The translations under genes and the position numbers were made by a program. A stretch of 49,066 nt of DNA from an uncultured Paracoccaceae bacterium (lineage in GTDB: Bacteria > Pseudomonadota > Alphaproteobacteria > Rhodobacterales > Rhodobacteraceae), in assembly GCA_938049225.1 (NCBI GenBank), contig CALICM010000034.1, forward strand, positions 1 to 49,066, read 5' to 3'. Positions 7,789 to 15,767 of this stretch are shown in pieces. Under the pieces are notes generated by a model. The model searched no databases. It saw only the letters and a list, made by a program, of their open reading frames with translations, and was not told the DNA's origin. Position 1 is the first letter of the stretch. Each line of letters begins with the position of its first letter.

Positions 7789-8801
7789 GCCAATCGGCCA
7801 AACAACCGCAATCGGCTGATCCCACCGTCGGGAAAGATGTTCAGACGGACGTGGGTGACCGGGCCGATGTCGGTCAGATCGGCAAAAGGGTGTTCGGCGT
7901 CGGCGTTCAGTTTGCGCTGGCTCATCAATTCCGGCCAAAACATCGCCGCGTTGACGATGGCATCGGTGAGGCGGTCGTCCATATCGCTCAGATCCGCCGC
8001 CTGGATCGAGCAGCTGTCAGGAAAATTCCCCTTGAAATAGGTGGTATCCACCAATGCGCGGTCGATGGTCCCGCGCGCGCCCAGCGCGATGATAGCCCAA
8101 TCGTGGCCTGGTTCGCGCAAGCGGCGGGTCTCCCAACCATCGCCCATATTCTCGCCCCGGCCTGGTGCCAGCAAGCGTTGGTAGTCGCCGTAATGCGCAT
8201 CCGACATCGCCAGGATCCGCCCGCCGTTCAGCGCCGCAGCCAGGTCCAGCGCCCCCTCGGCCTGCGCCTGCCCGATCGCGGGCATGCCATAGGCCCGCAG
8301 CCGAGCGACACCACCATCGGGATAAATGTGCACCCGCAGATGGGTCCAGCTGGCCTGGTTGTCGCATTCGAAGAAATGCGTTGCATCCGCGCCCAAACCC
8401 TGGGTGGGCAGGATTTGGGTCCATTCGGTCTGATCGTTGCCGTCTGGATCCGTGTCGCTCACGGTCGCCTCGATCCGAACAGCGGGCGCATAATTGCCGG
8501 TGAAATGCGTGGTCTCGATCCCGAACCCATCAATCCGCCCTCGGGTGGCGAGGGCCACAACCGCGTGATCGTGTCCTGCATCGCGACGGCGGCGCGTCTC
8601 CCAACCGTCCATCCACTTGCCATGTGCGTCGAACTTGCCCTCAACAAACACCGGGTCGCTGTCCTGCAGCATGCGCTCGAGCGGCGCGAAAAACTCGTCC
8701 GTTGCGCTGACGGCCCGGGCGCCCAGGCCCAGCGAGGCCAGGTTCACGCGGTCTCGGGCGAAGTCGGGCAGATGTTTCTGGCGGTCTGTATGGGCGGACA
8801 T
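7785..8801 (-). CDS. alc: Allantoicase
   Basis: Hydrolyses allantoate to ureidoglycolate and urea. The 338-residue product has the two homologous allantoicase repeats: GKWMDGWETRRRRDAGHD in the first half and NMGDGWETRRLREPGHDW in the second, each followed by a hydrophobic strand (HAVVALATRG, AIIALGARG) and an IETTHFTGN or VDTTYFKGN motif; both halves end in an HLRVHIYPDGG/HVRLNIFPDGG element. Length is normal for the family. The ATG at 8801 lies 8 bases after the stop of the puuE-uraD fusion, and the 3' end overlaps allA. It therefore acts between the fusion protein, whose allantoinase domain makes allantoate, and AllA. Confidence 0.95.
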   Translation of the reverse strand: MSAHTDRQKHLPDFARDRVNLASLGLGARAVSATDEFFAPLERMLQDSDPVFVEGKFDAHGKWMDGWETRRRRDAGHDHAVVALATRGRIDGFGIETTHFTGNYAPAVRIEATVSDTDPDGNDQTEWTQILPTQGLGADATHFFECDNQASWTHLRVHIYPDGGVARLRAYGMPAIGQAQAEGALDLAAALNGGRILAMSDAHYGDYQRLLAPGRGENMGDGWETRRLREPGHDWAIIALGARGTIDRALVDTTYFKGNFPDSCSIQAADLSDMDDRLTDAIVNAAMFWPELMSQRKLNADAEHPFADLTDIGPVTHVRLNIFPDGGISRLRLFGRLA

Positions 8802-8809
8802 GAAGGTTC

Positions 8810-10228
8810 CTATTCAGGCAAAAGGGCCGCAAGGCGATGAAACGCAATGCGCTGGACCTGTGCGCATGCGGTGGCGAACTCGGTTTCGGCGTCATTGGTC
8901 AGACGGGCTTGGAACTGCGCGAGGATGCTGGTTTTGCTATGGTCCTTGACCGCTATGATGAAGGGAAAGCCGAATTTCGCGGTATAGCGCGCGTTCAAAT
9001 CCGTGAACCGCGCCCGTTCCGCATCGGTCAGCGCATCCAGCCCGGCCGAGGCTTGCTCGACCGTGCTCTCGGCCGTCAGGCGTCGGGCGGCGGCAAGCTT
9101 GCCTGCCAGATCTGGATGTGCCTTCAGCACTTCCATCCGCCGCGCGGCGCTGGCCGCTGAGAAAGCGCGCGACAGGACCGCATGCAGGCCGATGGCGGTG
9201 TCATGCGCAGGACCAAGTTCCATCTCAAAGGCCTGCTGGGCGATCCAGGGGGAGTGCTCGAAAACACCGCCAAAGGCCGACACAAAAGCCTCGCCGTCCA
9301 TCCGCGAAGGGCGCACGCCCTGTCGCGGCGGATGTGTCGCCGCCCAATGCCGGGCGATGTCCAAGCGCCGGGCGAACCAGACATCCGCATGGCTTTGCGC
9401 ATACTCCAGGAACCGCTGCAGCGCCATCACCCGGCCCGGGCGCCCGATCAGGCGGCAATGCAGGCCGATCGACAGCATCTTGGGCGCGCCCGCGACCCCC
9501 TCGGCATAGAGCGCATCGAAGCTGTCTTTCAGATAGGTGAAAAACTGATCACCTGCGTTGAACCCCTGCGGCGTGGCAAAGCGCATGTCGTTCGCATCCA
9601 GAGTATAGGGCACAATCAGCTGGTCGCGCCCCGCGTGATGATGCCAATAGGGCAGATCGTCGGCGTAGCTGTCGGCGACATAGGCAAAGCCCCCCTCCTC
9701 AGCCGCCAGGTCGACCGTGTTCATCGAACAGCGCCCGGTGTACCACCCCAGTGGACGGGTGCCGGTCACCTGGGTATGGATCCGGATCGCCTCGGCCATA
9801 TGCGCGCGTTCATCTGCGGGCGCGACATCCTTGTACTCGATCCACTTCAGCCCGTGGCTCGCGATCTCCCAATCAGCCTCCAGCATTCCGGCCACTTGGG
9901 CCGGGCTGCGTGCCAGCGCTGTCGCAACCCCATAAACCGTCAACGGGATCCCCATCCCGGTGAACAGCCGGTGTAGCCGCCAGAACCCGGCCCGCGCGCC
10001 GTACTCATAGATGGTTTCCATGTTCCAATGCCGCTGGCCGGTCCAGGCGGCTGCCCCCACGATTTCGGACAAAAAAGCCTCGGACGCGGCATCCCCATGC
10101 AGAATATTGTTCTCACCCCCCTCTTCGTAATTCAAAACGATCTGAACGGCGATCTTGGCCGCCCTAGGCCACTGCGGATCCGGCGGTGTTGGACCATGGC
10201 CATGCATGTCTCGCGGGTAACGGGTCAA
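8810..10228 (-). CDS. puuE: Bifunctional allantoinase / OHCU decarboxylase (PuuE-UraD fusion)
   Basis: A 472-residue fusion of two consecutive enzymes. Residues about 1-305 are a metal-independent PuuE allantoinase of the polysaccharide-deacetylase fold (FVLNYEEGGEN-type motif here as VLNYEEGGENNILHGD; EIASHGLKWIEYKD; GWYTGRCSMNT). Residues about 310-472 are OHCU decarboxylase (UraD), with FVSAFGGVFEHSPWIA, the catalytic-site AHPDLAGKLA and FPFIIAVKDHSK. Together they turn OHCU into S-allantoin and then open it to allantoate. Translation probably begins at TTG 10228 (MTRYPRDMHG), as this matches PuuE N-termini and GAGGTG lies just upstream; the next ATG is at 10207. Fusion in this order is known in Proteobacteria. 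Divergent from uraH. Confidence 0.93.
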   Translation of the reverse strand: MTRYPRDMHGHGPTPPDPQWPRAAKIAVQIVLNYEEGGENNILHGDAASEAFLSEIVGAAAWTGQRHWNMETIYEYGARAGFWRLHRLFTGMGIPLTVYGVATALARSPAQVAGMLEADWEIASHGLKWIEYKDVAPADERAHMAEAIRIHTQVTGTRPLGWYTGRCSMNTVDLAAEEGGFAYVADSYADDLPYWHHHAGRDQLIVPYTLDANDMRFATPQGFNAGDQFFTYLKDSFDALYAEGVAGAPKMLSIGLHCRLIGRPGRVMALQRFLEYAQSHADVWFARRLDIARHWAATHPPRQGVRPSRMDGEAFVSAFGGVFEHSPWIAQQAFEMELGPAHDTAIGLHAVLSRAFSAASAARRMEVLKAHPDLAGKLAAARRLTAESTVEQASAGLDALTDAERARFTDLNARYTAKFGFPFIIAVKDHSKTSILAQFQARLTNDAETEFATACAQVQRIAFHRLAALLPE

Positions 10229-10345
10229 AGGGCACCTCGGGCCTTGTCTTCAGGAGGGTTGCAGCGCAACATCCCCCCTATACGCCCTAACAGGGCGAGA
10301 GGGAAACCCAATTGCAACGCCCCGCCAAGGGGTTGGAGGAACGCG
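10229..10345. promoter_or_regulatory. Divergent promoter region of puuE-uraD and uraH
   Basis: The 117-base space between the divergent starts must hold both promoters. It contains two short palindromes: GTTGC-AGC-GCAAC at about 10258-10270 and CGCCCT-AAC-AGGGCG at 10283-10297. Either could be the operator of a urate-responsive regulator, but no regulator gene lies nearby. A GGAGG-like element at 10334-10340 serves uraH. Confidence 0.45.
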
Positions 10346-10705
10346 ATGGCCAGCGGCAAGCTCACCACACATGTGCTGGACACGGCCCGCGGATGCCCCG
10401 GTGCCGGGATAGGCATTCTGTTGTATCGCGTATCCGGCAACAGCCATCGAAAAATAGCTGAGGCCGTGACCAACGCCGACGGTCGCACCGACGCGCCAAT
10501 GCTCGAGGGGACGGCTTTCAAGACAGGTACCTACGAGATGATCTTCCAGGTCGGCGCTTATCTGACCCAAATTGGTACCCCGTCCGACGACCCACAGTTC
10601 CTGGACCAGATCCCCATCCGCTTTGGCATCAGCGACGCGGATGCGCACTACCATGTGCCGCTCCTCCTCTCGCCATTCGGCTATTCGACCTATCGGGGAA
10701 GTTGA
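10346..10705 (+). CDS. uraH: 5-hydroxyisourate hydrolase
   Basis: Transthyretin-like enzyme of 119 residues that hydrolyses 5-hydroxyisourate, the product of urate oxidation, to OHCU. Diagnostic elements are LTTHVLDTARGCPG at the N-terminus (catalytic His), the NADGRTDAPML core with its catalytic Arg, HYHVPLLLSPFGYSTYRGS at the C-terminus, ending in the YRGS tetrapeptide that marks HIU hydrolases against true transthyretins. The ATG at 10346 follows TTGGAGGAACGCG, a good ribosome site; in-frame sequence upstream overlaps the puuE start and has no family similarity. Its natural partner puuD lies 5 kb downstream on the same strand, separated by a methyltransferase/glycosyltransferase group. Confidence 0.95.
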   Translation: MASGKLTTHVLDTARGCPGAGIGILLYRVSGNSHRKIAEAVTNADGRTDAPMLEGTAFKTGTYEMIFQVGAYLTQIGTPSDDPQFLDQIPIRFGISDADAHYHVPLLLSPFGYSTYRGS

Positions 10706-10837
10706 GCGCGCTCGCCTACCGGATGCTGGTGTCATAGGTGGAATCGCATTGATATCGCCGCGATCGTCCAATATGTGTCCGGCCAACGCGGTGTATGCGC
10801 CGTGCGGACAAGATCGAACCAAGAACTGGCGAGCGAC

Positions 10838-11482
10838 ATGAATGTGAGCGATACGACTTGGGACCTGCACGAGATGGTCAGCGCAGCCGACCGGATTGGC
10901 CAAAGCATTGACATCCGCGATGCCCACTACGGTCCGGCCAGTTGGGGCAAAAAAGAATTCGTTACCGCACCATCACCCTATTACTACTTCTTGGCGGGAT
11001 GGTGCACCCTCACAAAAGCGTCGAAAGTAATCGAGGTTGGGACTCATTTCGGTGGATCCACCCTGGCGCTTCTGGCGGGGATGGACAAAACCGACGATGC
11101 CCGTCTTGTGACAATGGATGTCACGGATCTCAATAAAGAGCGCCTGGCGGAAGAACCCATCGTTACTAAAATTGTTGGCAGTGGTGCGGATGCAGATATT
11201 CAAGAACAGGCTGTTTCGCAGCTGAACGGGGCCGGTTGCGACTTGCTTTATGTGGATGCTCTTAAGGATCAGCAATTCGTTTTCGATGTCCTTGAGGGAT
11301 TCGCGAAGCTTACCCCGATCCGCTATGCGATCCTGGACGACATCAATATCACAGCGTCGATGCGCTCAATGTGGGCCGAGGTCCGCGAGCGTTATGGCGA
11401 CGATGCCCTCGACATCACTGAATCCCATCCCTCGGTCCGTGCCGAGAACGTTGGGTTCGGGGTAATCCGGATGACAAAATAA
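10838..11482 (+). CDS. Class I SAM-dependent methyltransferase (MTase_24-like)
   Basis: A protein of 214 residues from the ATG at 10838 (an upstream in-frame ATG at 10775 adds 21 residues without family features). The SAM-binding motif I is VIEVGTHFGGSTLALLAG, followed by the acidic strand LVTMDVTDL and the LLYVDALKD and YAILDDIN strands, the pattern of the Rossmann methyltransferases linked to sugar or natural-product O-methylation (CmcI/MTase_24 type). Acceptor unknown. It is directly abutted by a TylF-type methyltransferase gene (stop and next start adjacent), forming the start of a plus-strand glycan group. Codon use is more AT-rich than in the purine genes around it, suggesting separate origin. 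Confidence 0.75.
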   Translation: MNVSDTTWDLHEMVSAADRIGQSIDIRDAHYGPASWGKKEFVTAPSPYYYFLAGWCTLTKASKVIEVGTHFGGSTLALLAGMDKTDDARLVTMDVTDLNKERLAEEPIVTKIVGSGADADIQEQAVSQLNGAGCDLLYVDALKDQQFVFDVLEGFAKLTPIRYAILDDINITASMRSMWAEVRERYGDDALDITESHPSVRAENVGFGVIRMTK

Positions 11483-12232
11483 GTGTCAAAGGGCTTGTTT
11501 CGTTTAAAGAACAACCATCGGCAGAGTAATGATTTAGATCGGGTGAACATCGCTTTACTCGATGACGACGTGCTGGACAGGATCGATAAGATCTCCCTGA
11601 AATCCCTATCATTCGTCCCGAAACGCCGACTGGTTTCGATAGCGACAGCAGTGGCACGGGTCGAAAAAAAGCGCGTGCCCGGTATCTTTGCCGAGGCCGG
11701 TTGCGCGCGCGGGGGGGCCGCTGGCCTTATCGCACACCTTATGCGCCAAGACCGCACGCTCCATTTATACGATGTGTTTGAAAAGATCCCGCCGCCAGAC
11801 GCCGTCGATGGGGAAAGGGCGCGCGCGCTTTTCGACGACCTGGACACAGCTTATGAAGACGGTATCAAGAAGTATATGGATCATATGACATCGGAAGATC
11901 CACTCGAACTGACACGTCAGATCATCGTATCAATTGCTGGCGAGGCCAAGTCCCCTTGCCTTCGGTTTCACCGGGGGCTGGTTCAGGACACTCTTAAGAT
12001 CGACGACCCCGTTGCCTTCGCGCATATCGACCTTGATTGGTATGATCCAACGCTTTGCACCCTAAAGGCCATAATGCCGCGGACTGTTGTCGGATCTGTT
12101 GTGATTATTGACGACGTCTATTTTTGGCCGGGTTGCGCCGCGGCGGTTGAGGCGTATTTTTCGGACGGCACCGACGACTTTGTATTCGATGGTGTCCATG
12201 GCCACCTGATCGTCGAGAGGATCCGGATGTGA
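11483..12232 (+). CDS. TylF/MycF-family O-methyltransferase
   Basis: A protein of 249 residues of the macrocin-O-methyltransferase family, which methylates hydroxyls of sugars in macrolides and in cell-surface glycans using SAM and a divalent metal. Visible elements are FAEAGCARGGAAGLIA (motif I), LHLYDVFEKIP, a helical insert with YEDGIKKYMDHM, AHIDLDWYDPTLCTL (acidic metal-site region) and VVIIDDVYFWPGC, then a closing HLIVERIRM strand. The likely start is GTG at 11483, immediately after the preceding stop; a second GTG about 20 codons in (before NIALLDDD) is possible. The stop overlaps the next gene by GTGA. Role in modifying a glycan is inferred from neighbours. Confidence 0.82.
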   Translation: MSKGLFRLKNNHRQSNDLDRVNIALLDDDVLDRIDKISLKSLSFVPKRRLVSIATAVARVEKKRVPGIFAEAGCARGGAAGLIAHLMRQDRTLHLYDVFEKIPPPDAVDGERARALFDDLDTAYEDGIKKYMDHMTSEDPLELTRQIIVSIAGEAKSPCLRFHRGLVQDTLKIDDPVAFAHIDLDWYDPTLCTLKAIMPRTVVGSVVIIDDVYFWPGCAAAVEAYFSDGTDDFVFDGVHGHLIVERIRM

Positions 12233-12831
12233 ACGAACCGGTGGGGCGAACATACGACATTCCCTATGATGACCGGTGGAGCACCAGGGTCGAGCGGATG
12301 TACGCGCTGCTGCCACACGACAATACCCCCATAATCGATTTCGGTGCCGGAGAATGCCATCTAAGGCATTTCGTGAAGGACCGGCCGTATCACCCGGTCG
12401 ATCAACAGCCTCTGGCACCGGATGTGCTAACTATAGACATTGACGATTGGGCGCGGGGCACGGTCGATTTGGTCGACGCCAAGGTCGCTTTCTGCAGCGG
12501 CGTCCTGGAATACTTGAACGATCTTGAAGCCTTCATCCACAGGGTTTCGACATCCTTTGATCTGTTCGTGTTCTCGTTCAACGTTTTTTGCGGCGATCAC
12601 ATGATAGAGACCGAGGTGCGTGAAAAACGCCTCTGGAAGAATCACCACACGACCGGTCAACTCACGGTGCTGTGCGAGCAGTTCGACCTGCGGGTCGAGG
12701 TCGTCAAAAAGTCGAAACCACATAGTACAGATTTTGAATATATTTTTCTCGCTGTTTCGCGCAAGGCGCGTAACCAATGGTTAGAAGCAATGCAGAGCCA
12801 GCCCAGGGATCAAAAAAATGAAAATTTCTGA
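12229..12831 (+). CDS. MetW-like / small class I methyltransferase
   Basis: A protein of 200 residues with a shortened Rossmann methyltransferase core: IIDFGAGECHLRHFV (motif I), YHPVDQQPLAPDVLTIDID (acidic end of strand 2), and VAFCSGVLEYLNDLEAFI, the motif-IV region typical of MetW and UbiE-like proteins (GVLEH/Y). The C-terminal half has strands LFVFSFNVF and YIFLAVSR. The start is GTG at 12229, overlapping the preceding stop (GTGA). The 3' end overlaps the 922-residue fusion gene by 14 bases, so the four genes 10838-15586 look like one transcription unit. Substrate unknown; a role in the same glycan is inferred. Confidence 0.7.
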   Translation: MNEPVGRTYDIPYDDRWSTRVERMYALLPHDNTPIIDFGAGECHLRHFVKDRPYHPVDQQPLAPDVLTIDIDDWARGTVDLVDAKVAFCSGVLEYLNDLEAFIHRVSTSFDLFVFSFNVFCGDHMIETEVREKRLWKNHHTTGQLTVLCEQFDLRVEVVKKSKPHSTDFEYIFLAVSRKARNQWLEAMQSQPRDQKNENF

Positions 12832-15586
12832 TCGCGTCGCGACAAGTAGGAACAAGATTTTCGATCTTAAAGCCCTTAGAAGCCCATCCCACAAAAAGGC
12901 ATTGGCCGAAATCAACGCTTTGAAAAAAGAAGTCCGGGCAGCACGCGACGAGGTGGCGAGGTTGAAAGCCGAAAACACCAGTCAAGCTGCAGACCTCAAA
13001 GACGTAAGACGCGTCAAAGCCAATACCCAAACCGCCTTGGCGAACACTCAGCAAAAGGTTTGGGACCTTAGGCGATCTCTTAATCAGGAACGGTGGGCGC
13101 GCAAACCGATCGAGCGGGCGCTGATGCGACTGAAAGAGACGTCTGACATCAAGGCTTTTTTCATGGCGACTGCCGAAAGCATGTTGGGTCAACACGAGCA
13201 TCGATACGTAAGATCCATCGGGTTTGCCCTACGGGATCACTTCGATGCCGCGACAGGCGACCTTGTTCTGCTCCACACCGCCACCAGCATGAGCCTCGAG
13301 ATCTTCGCGGGACAACTCTGCGAGCACTTGTCGGATGCGGATCTCGCCCACTATGCGATCAAGGGCGCATGTTTTGCCCTCTCGGATTTCGATGACCCCG
13401 CCAAGACCACGCGGCTTGCGGCCATTATCGACATCTTCGCCGAAAATGATGGCTGGCAACAGTCTTGGCATAATTTCGCGGCCGCGATGCGCGCCAGTCT
13501 GGCGATGAAAGAGATCGCTCTCTACAACAAGCTGAGAGCATCGGCCGAAGCAGCGGGGCGCCTCAAAGAACTGCCGGCACATAAGTTGGTTGAGTTTGAC
13601 CGCTCGGCCGAACTGCTGAACCTGCATCTTTCGGGACAGTCACAACCTGCGAAAAGTGACGCGATCTCGTTCGGCCTTATATCCTATTCCAACATAGACT
13701 ACTCAAGTAAGAACATTGGTGACTATTTTCAGTCGGTTGCCGTCGATCGGCTGATAGCCTCCTTCAACTTCACAGGTGCGTTGAGCGGGGATGCGGCCGA
13801 CACACTGCAATTCTTGTCTCAAACCACCCGAGAGCACTGTCGGATCGACCATAAAGTCGAAAAGCCCGTGCGGTTCATCGAGATCGGGCGCGATTGGACC
13901 TCTCTTCACGCGAATGATCCCAACCGGATCTGGTTCATAAGCTTTGGTTGGCACATGCACCGACAGGGTCTTGCGCGATACGATTTTCCGCCGCCCGACA
14001 ATTTCCGCCCGATATTCATCTCGGTTCACATCGCCCGACCGGACATGCTTACCGAAGACGCGGTGCGGTTTTACAAAACATACGGCCCTGTCGGTTGTCG
14101 GGACTGGTTTACGGTACGTCTGATGCGATCACATGGGATCGAGGCGTTTCATTCAGGCTGTGTGACAACGCTTCTTGGCAAATTCTACCGCTCCAAGGAA
14201 ACCTCGGAACCAAAGGTCTATGCAGATTACACACCTACCAAGCGCCGTCCCGAGGCGTTCGAAGAGTACGAGCCCATCGATCACGACGTGCCGGAACTGA
14301 TCGGTATGAGCCACCGCGAGCGCATCGAGGCCAGCGATGCGTTGCTCTGCCGATACGAAGCTGTCGGGGAAGTCGCGACCCCCCTATTGCATGCCTATCT
14401 TCCAAATCAGGCGATGGGCAATTCAGTCAGGTTCACCAATCCCATGATGGCCGACCCCCGGTTTGAAGGTTTGATCGGGGTGCCAGACGATAAAATCGCG
14501 GCAATGGCGAAAGCGATCGAGACCAAGCTGACGGGAGTCCTTGCCAAAATTTTCTCCGGCGCTGACGAAGAGGAGGTCTATCAACACTGGCGCGAGCTTT
14601 GCGCCGACGACCTGGAACACGCTGTTTCTTACCTCGAGAATGACCGGCATCTGGCGAACTACAACGCTTATCGCGACGCGCCCCTTTCCGTGGATGTGTT
14701 GCCGCGGGTGGTAAGGAATGGCCGTACAATTGAGGCCTTCGATCCCGATCCGGCGGCGGCCCAGTTCGCGTTCTGTTTCGACGCTGACTACCTTGAATAC
14801 ACAATCCCAACCATTCGTAACCTCTATGACGTCACATCCGGCCCGATTGCGCTGCACCTGTTTTGCAGGGATCTGGCACCAGAGGCGTTGGACAACCTTT
14901 CTCGGGCTGTCCCTGACGCAACCGTCGTCACCTATGACATGTCCGGGGCCGATTACGGCGATGTTAATCTGCTGTCCCATATCAGCATCTCGACAATGGA
15001 CCGTCTGATGATCCCCGAGCTCATTATCGGGGCGAAACGTGTGGTTTATCTGGACGCGGATATCGTCCTGCGGGGCGATGCGCGCGAGCTTTACGAGACC
15101 GATCTGAAAGGCAACCCGATCGCGGCGCGGCGCTCGATTCACAAAGAGTGGCGCAACGGACTGAGCTTGGTGTCGACGATCGCAAATCGGCTGGATGGCG
15201 ATCTTTCGCGGGAGTTCCGGGCCGAGCTTTTCGCAAGCGGCACATTGGATTTCCCCACATTCAACGCGGGTGTCATGGTTCTGGATATCGAGCAACTAAG
15301 GGAGGACAACTTCTCCAACATGCTCGTATCCATGGTCAAAAAGTTCCACTTTCACGACCAGATCGCGGTCAATATCTATACTCGCGGCAGGTACCAGATC
15401 CTCGATCCTAAATGGAACCACTATCCATGGCAGGAGATCGTCGAGGATCCTAAGATCGTCCATTACATCGGCCCAACGAAGCCCTGGCACCAACCTTATC
15501 AAAGATATGGCGAGATCTGGCGGGATGCGGCACGACGGGTCGAGGGTATTCTATCCAGTTCAGCCCCTCGTATCGAGGCAAGCTAA
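12818..15586 (+). CDS. Coiled-coil / polysaccharide-pyruvyltransferase-like / GT8 glycosyltransferase fusion
   Basis: A 922-residue multidomain protein. Residues about 20-95 are a heptad-rich charged coiled coil (HKKALAEINALKKEV), followed by a helical region to about 275. Residues about 280-540 resemble polysaccharide pyruvyl transferases: NIGDYFQSVAVDRLIA, RIWFISFGWHMH, FISVHIARPD, YGPVGCRDWFTVRLM, EAFHSGCVTTLLG and a late PLLHAYLPNQ element. Residues about 645-905 are a family-8 glycosyltransferase: VVYLDADIVLRGDARELY with the DxD at 745-747, FNAGVMVLDIEQLR, HDQIAVNIYTRGRY and the closing HYIGPTKPWH metal-binding histidine motif. It likely adds a sugar and possibly a ketal pyruvate to a cell-surface glycan at the cytoplasmic face. 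No signal peptide or membrane helix is evident. Domain calls are good; substrate is unknown. Confidence 0.8.
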   Translation: MKISDRVATSRNKIFDLKALRSPSHKKALAEINALKKEVRAARDEVARLKAENTSQAADLKDVRRVKANTQTALANTQQKVWDLRRSLNQERWARKPIERALMRLKETSDIKAFFMATAESMLGQHEHRYVRSIGFALRDHFDAATGDLVLLHTATSMSLEIFAGQLCEHLSDADLAHYAIKGACFALSDFDDPAKTTRLAAIIDIFAENDGWQQSWHNFAAAMRASLAMKEIALYNKLRASAEAAGRLKELPAHKLVEFDRSAELLNLHLSGQSQPAKSDAISFGLISYSNIDYSSKNIGDYFQSVAVDRLIASFNFTGALSGDAADTLQFLSQTTREHCRIDHKVEKPVRFIEIGRDWTSLHANDPNRIWFISFGWHMHRQGLARYDFPPPDNFRPIFISVHIARPDMLTEDAVRFYKTYGPVGCRDWFTVRLMRSHGIEAFHSGCVTTLLGKFYRSKETSEPKVYADYTPTKRRPEAFEEYEPIDHDVPELIGMSHRERIEASDALLCRYEAVGEVATPLLHAYLPNQAMGNSVRFTNPMMADPRFEGLIGVPDDKIAAMAKAIETKLTGVLAKIFSGADEEEVYQHWRELCADDLEHAVSYLENDRHLANYNAYRDAPLSVDVLPRVVRNGRTIEAFDPDPAAAQFAFCFDADYLEYTIPTIRNLYDVTSGPIALHLFCRDLAPEALDNLSRAVPDATVVTYDMSGADYGDVNLLSHISISTMDRLMIPELIIGAKRVVYLDADIVLRGDARELYETDLKGNPIAARRSIHKEWRNGLSLVSTIANRLDGDLSREFRAELFASGTLDFPTFNAGVMVLDIEQLREDNFSNMLVSMVKKFHFHDQIAVNIYTRGRYQILDPKWNHYPWQEIVEDPKIVHYIGPTKPWHQPYQRYGEIWRDAARRVEGILSSSAPRIEAS

Positions 15587-15767
15587 AAACAGGACTTCAG
15601 GGGCGCGGCCGATTATACCGCGTGCCCAAACGCGAAAGACTGATGTCGCCCCAAACCCAACCTTTCATGGTGCGCCTGGGTTTCACCGTTTCATCCGGCA
15701 AACTCACGTCTTCCGCTCCGTGTCCAAAACTGCATAACTCGACCCATCACCACACTGGGTCACCGTA

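Noticed and set aside
10775-10837. Longer start for the first methyltransferase gene (ATG 10775)
   Set aside because: The added 21 residues are Arg/Cys-rich with no family similarity. The ribosome site is weak in both cases, so this is only a preference.
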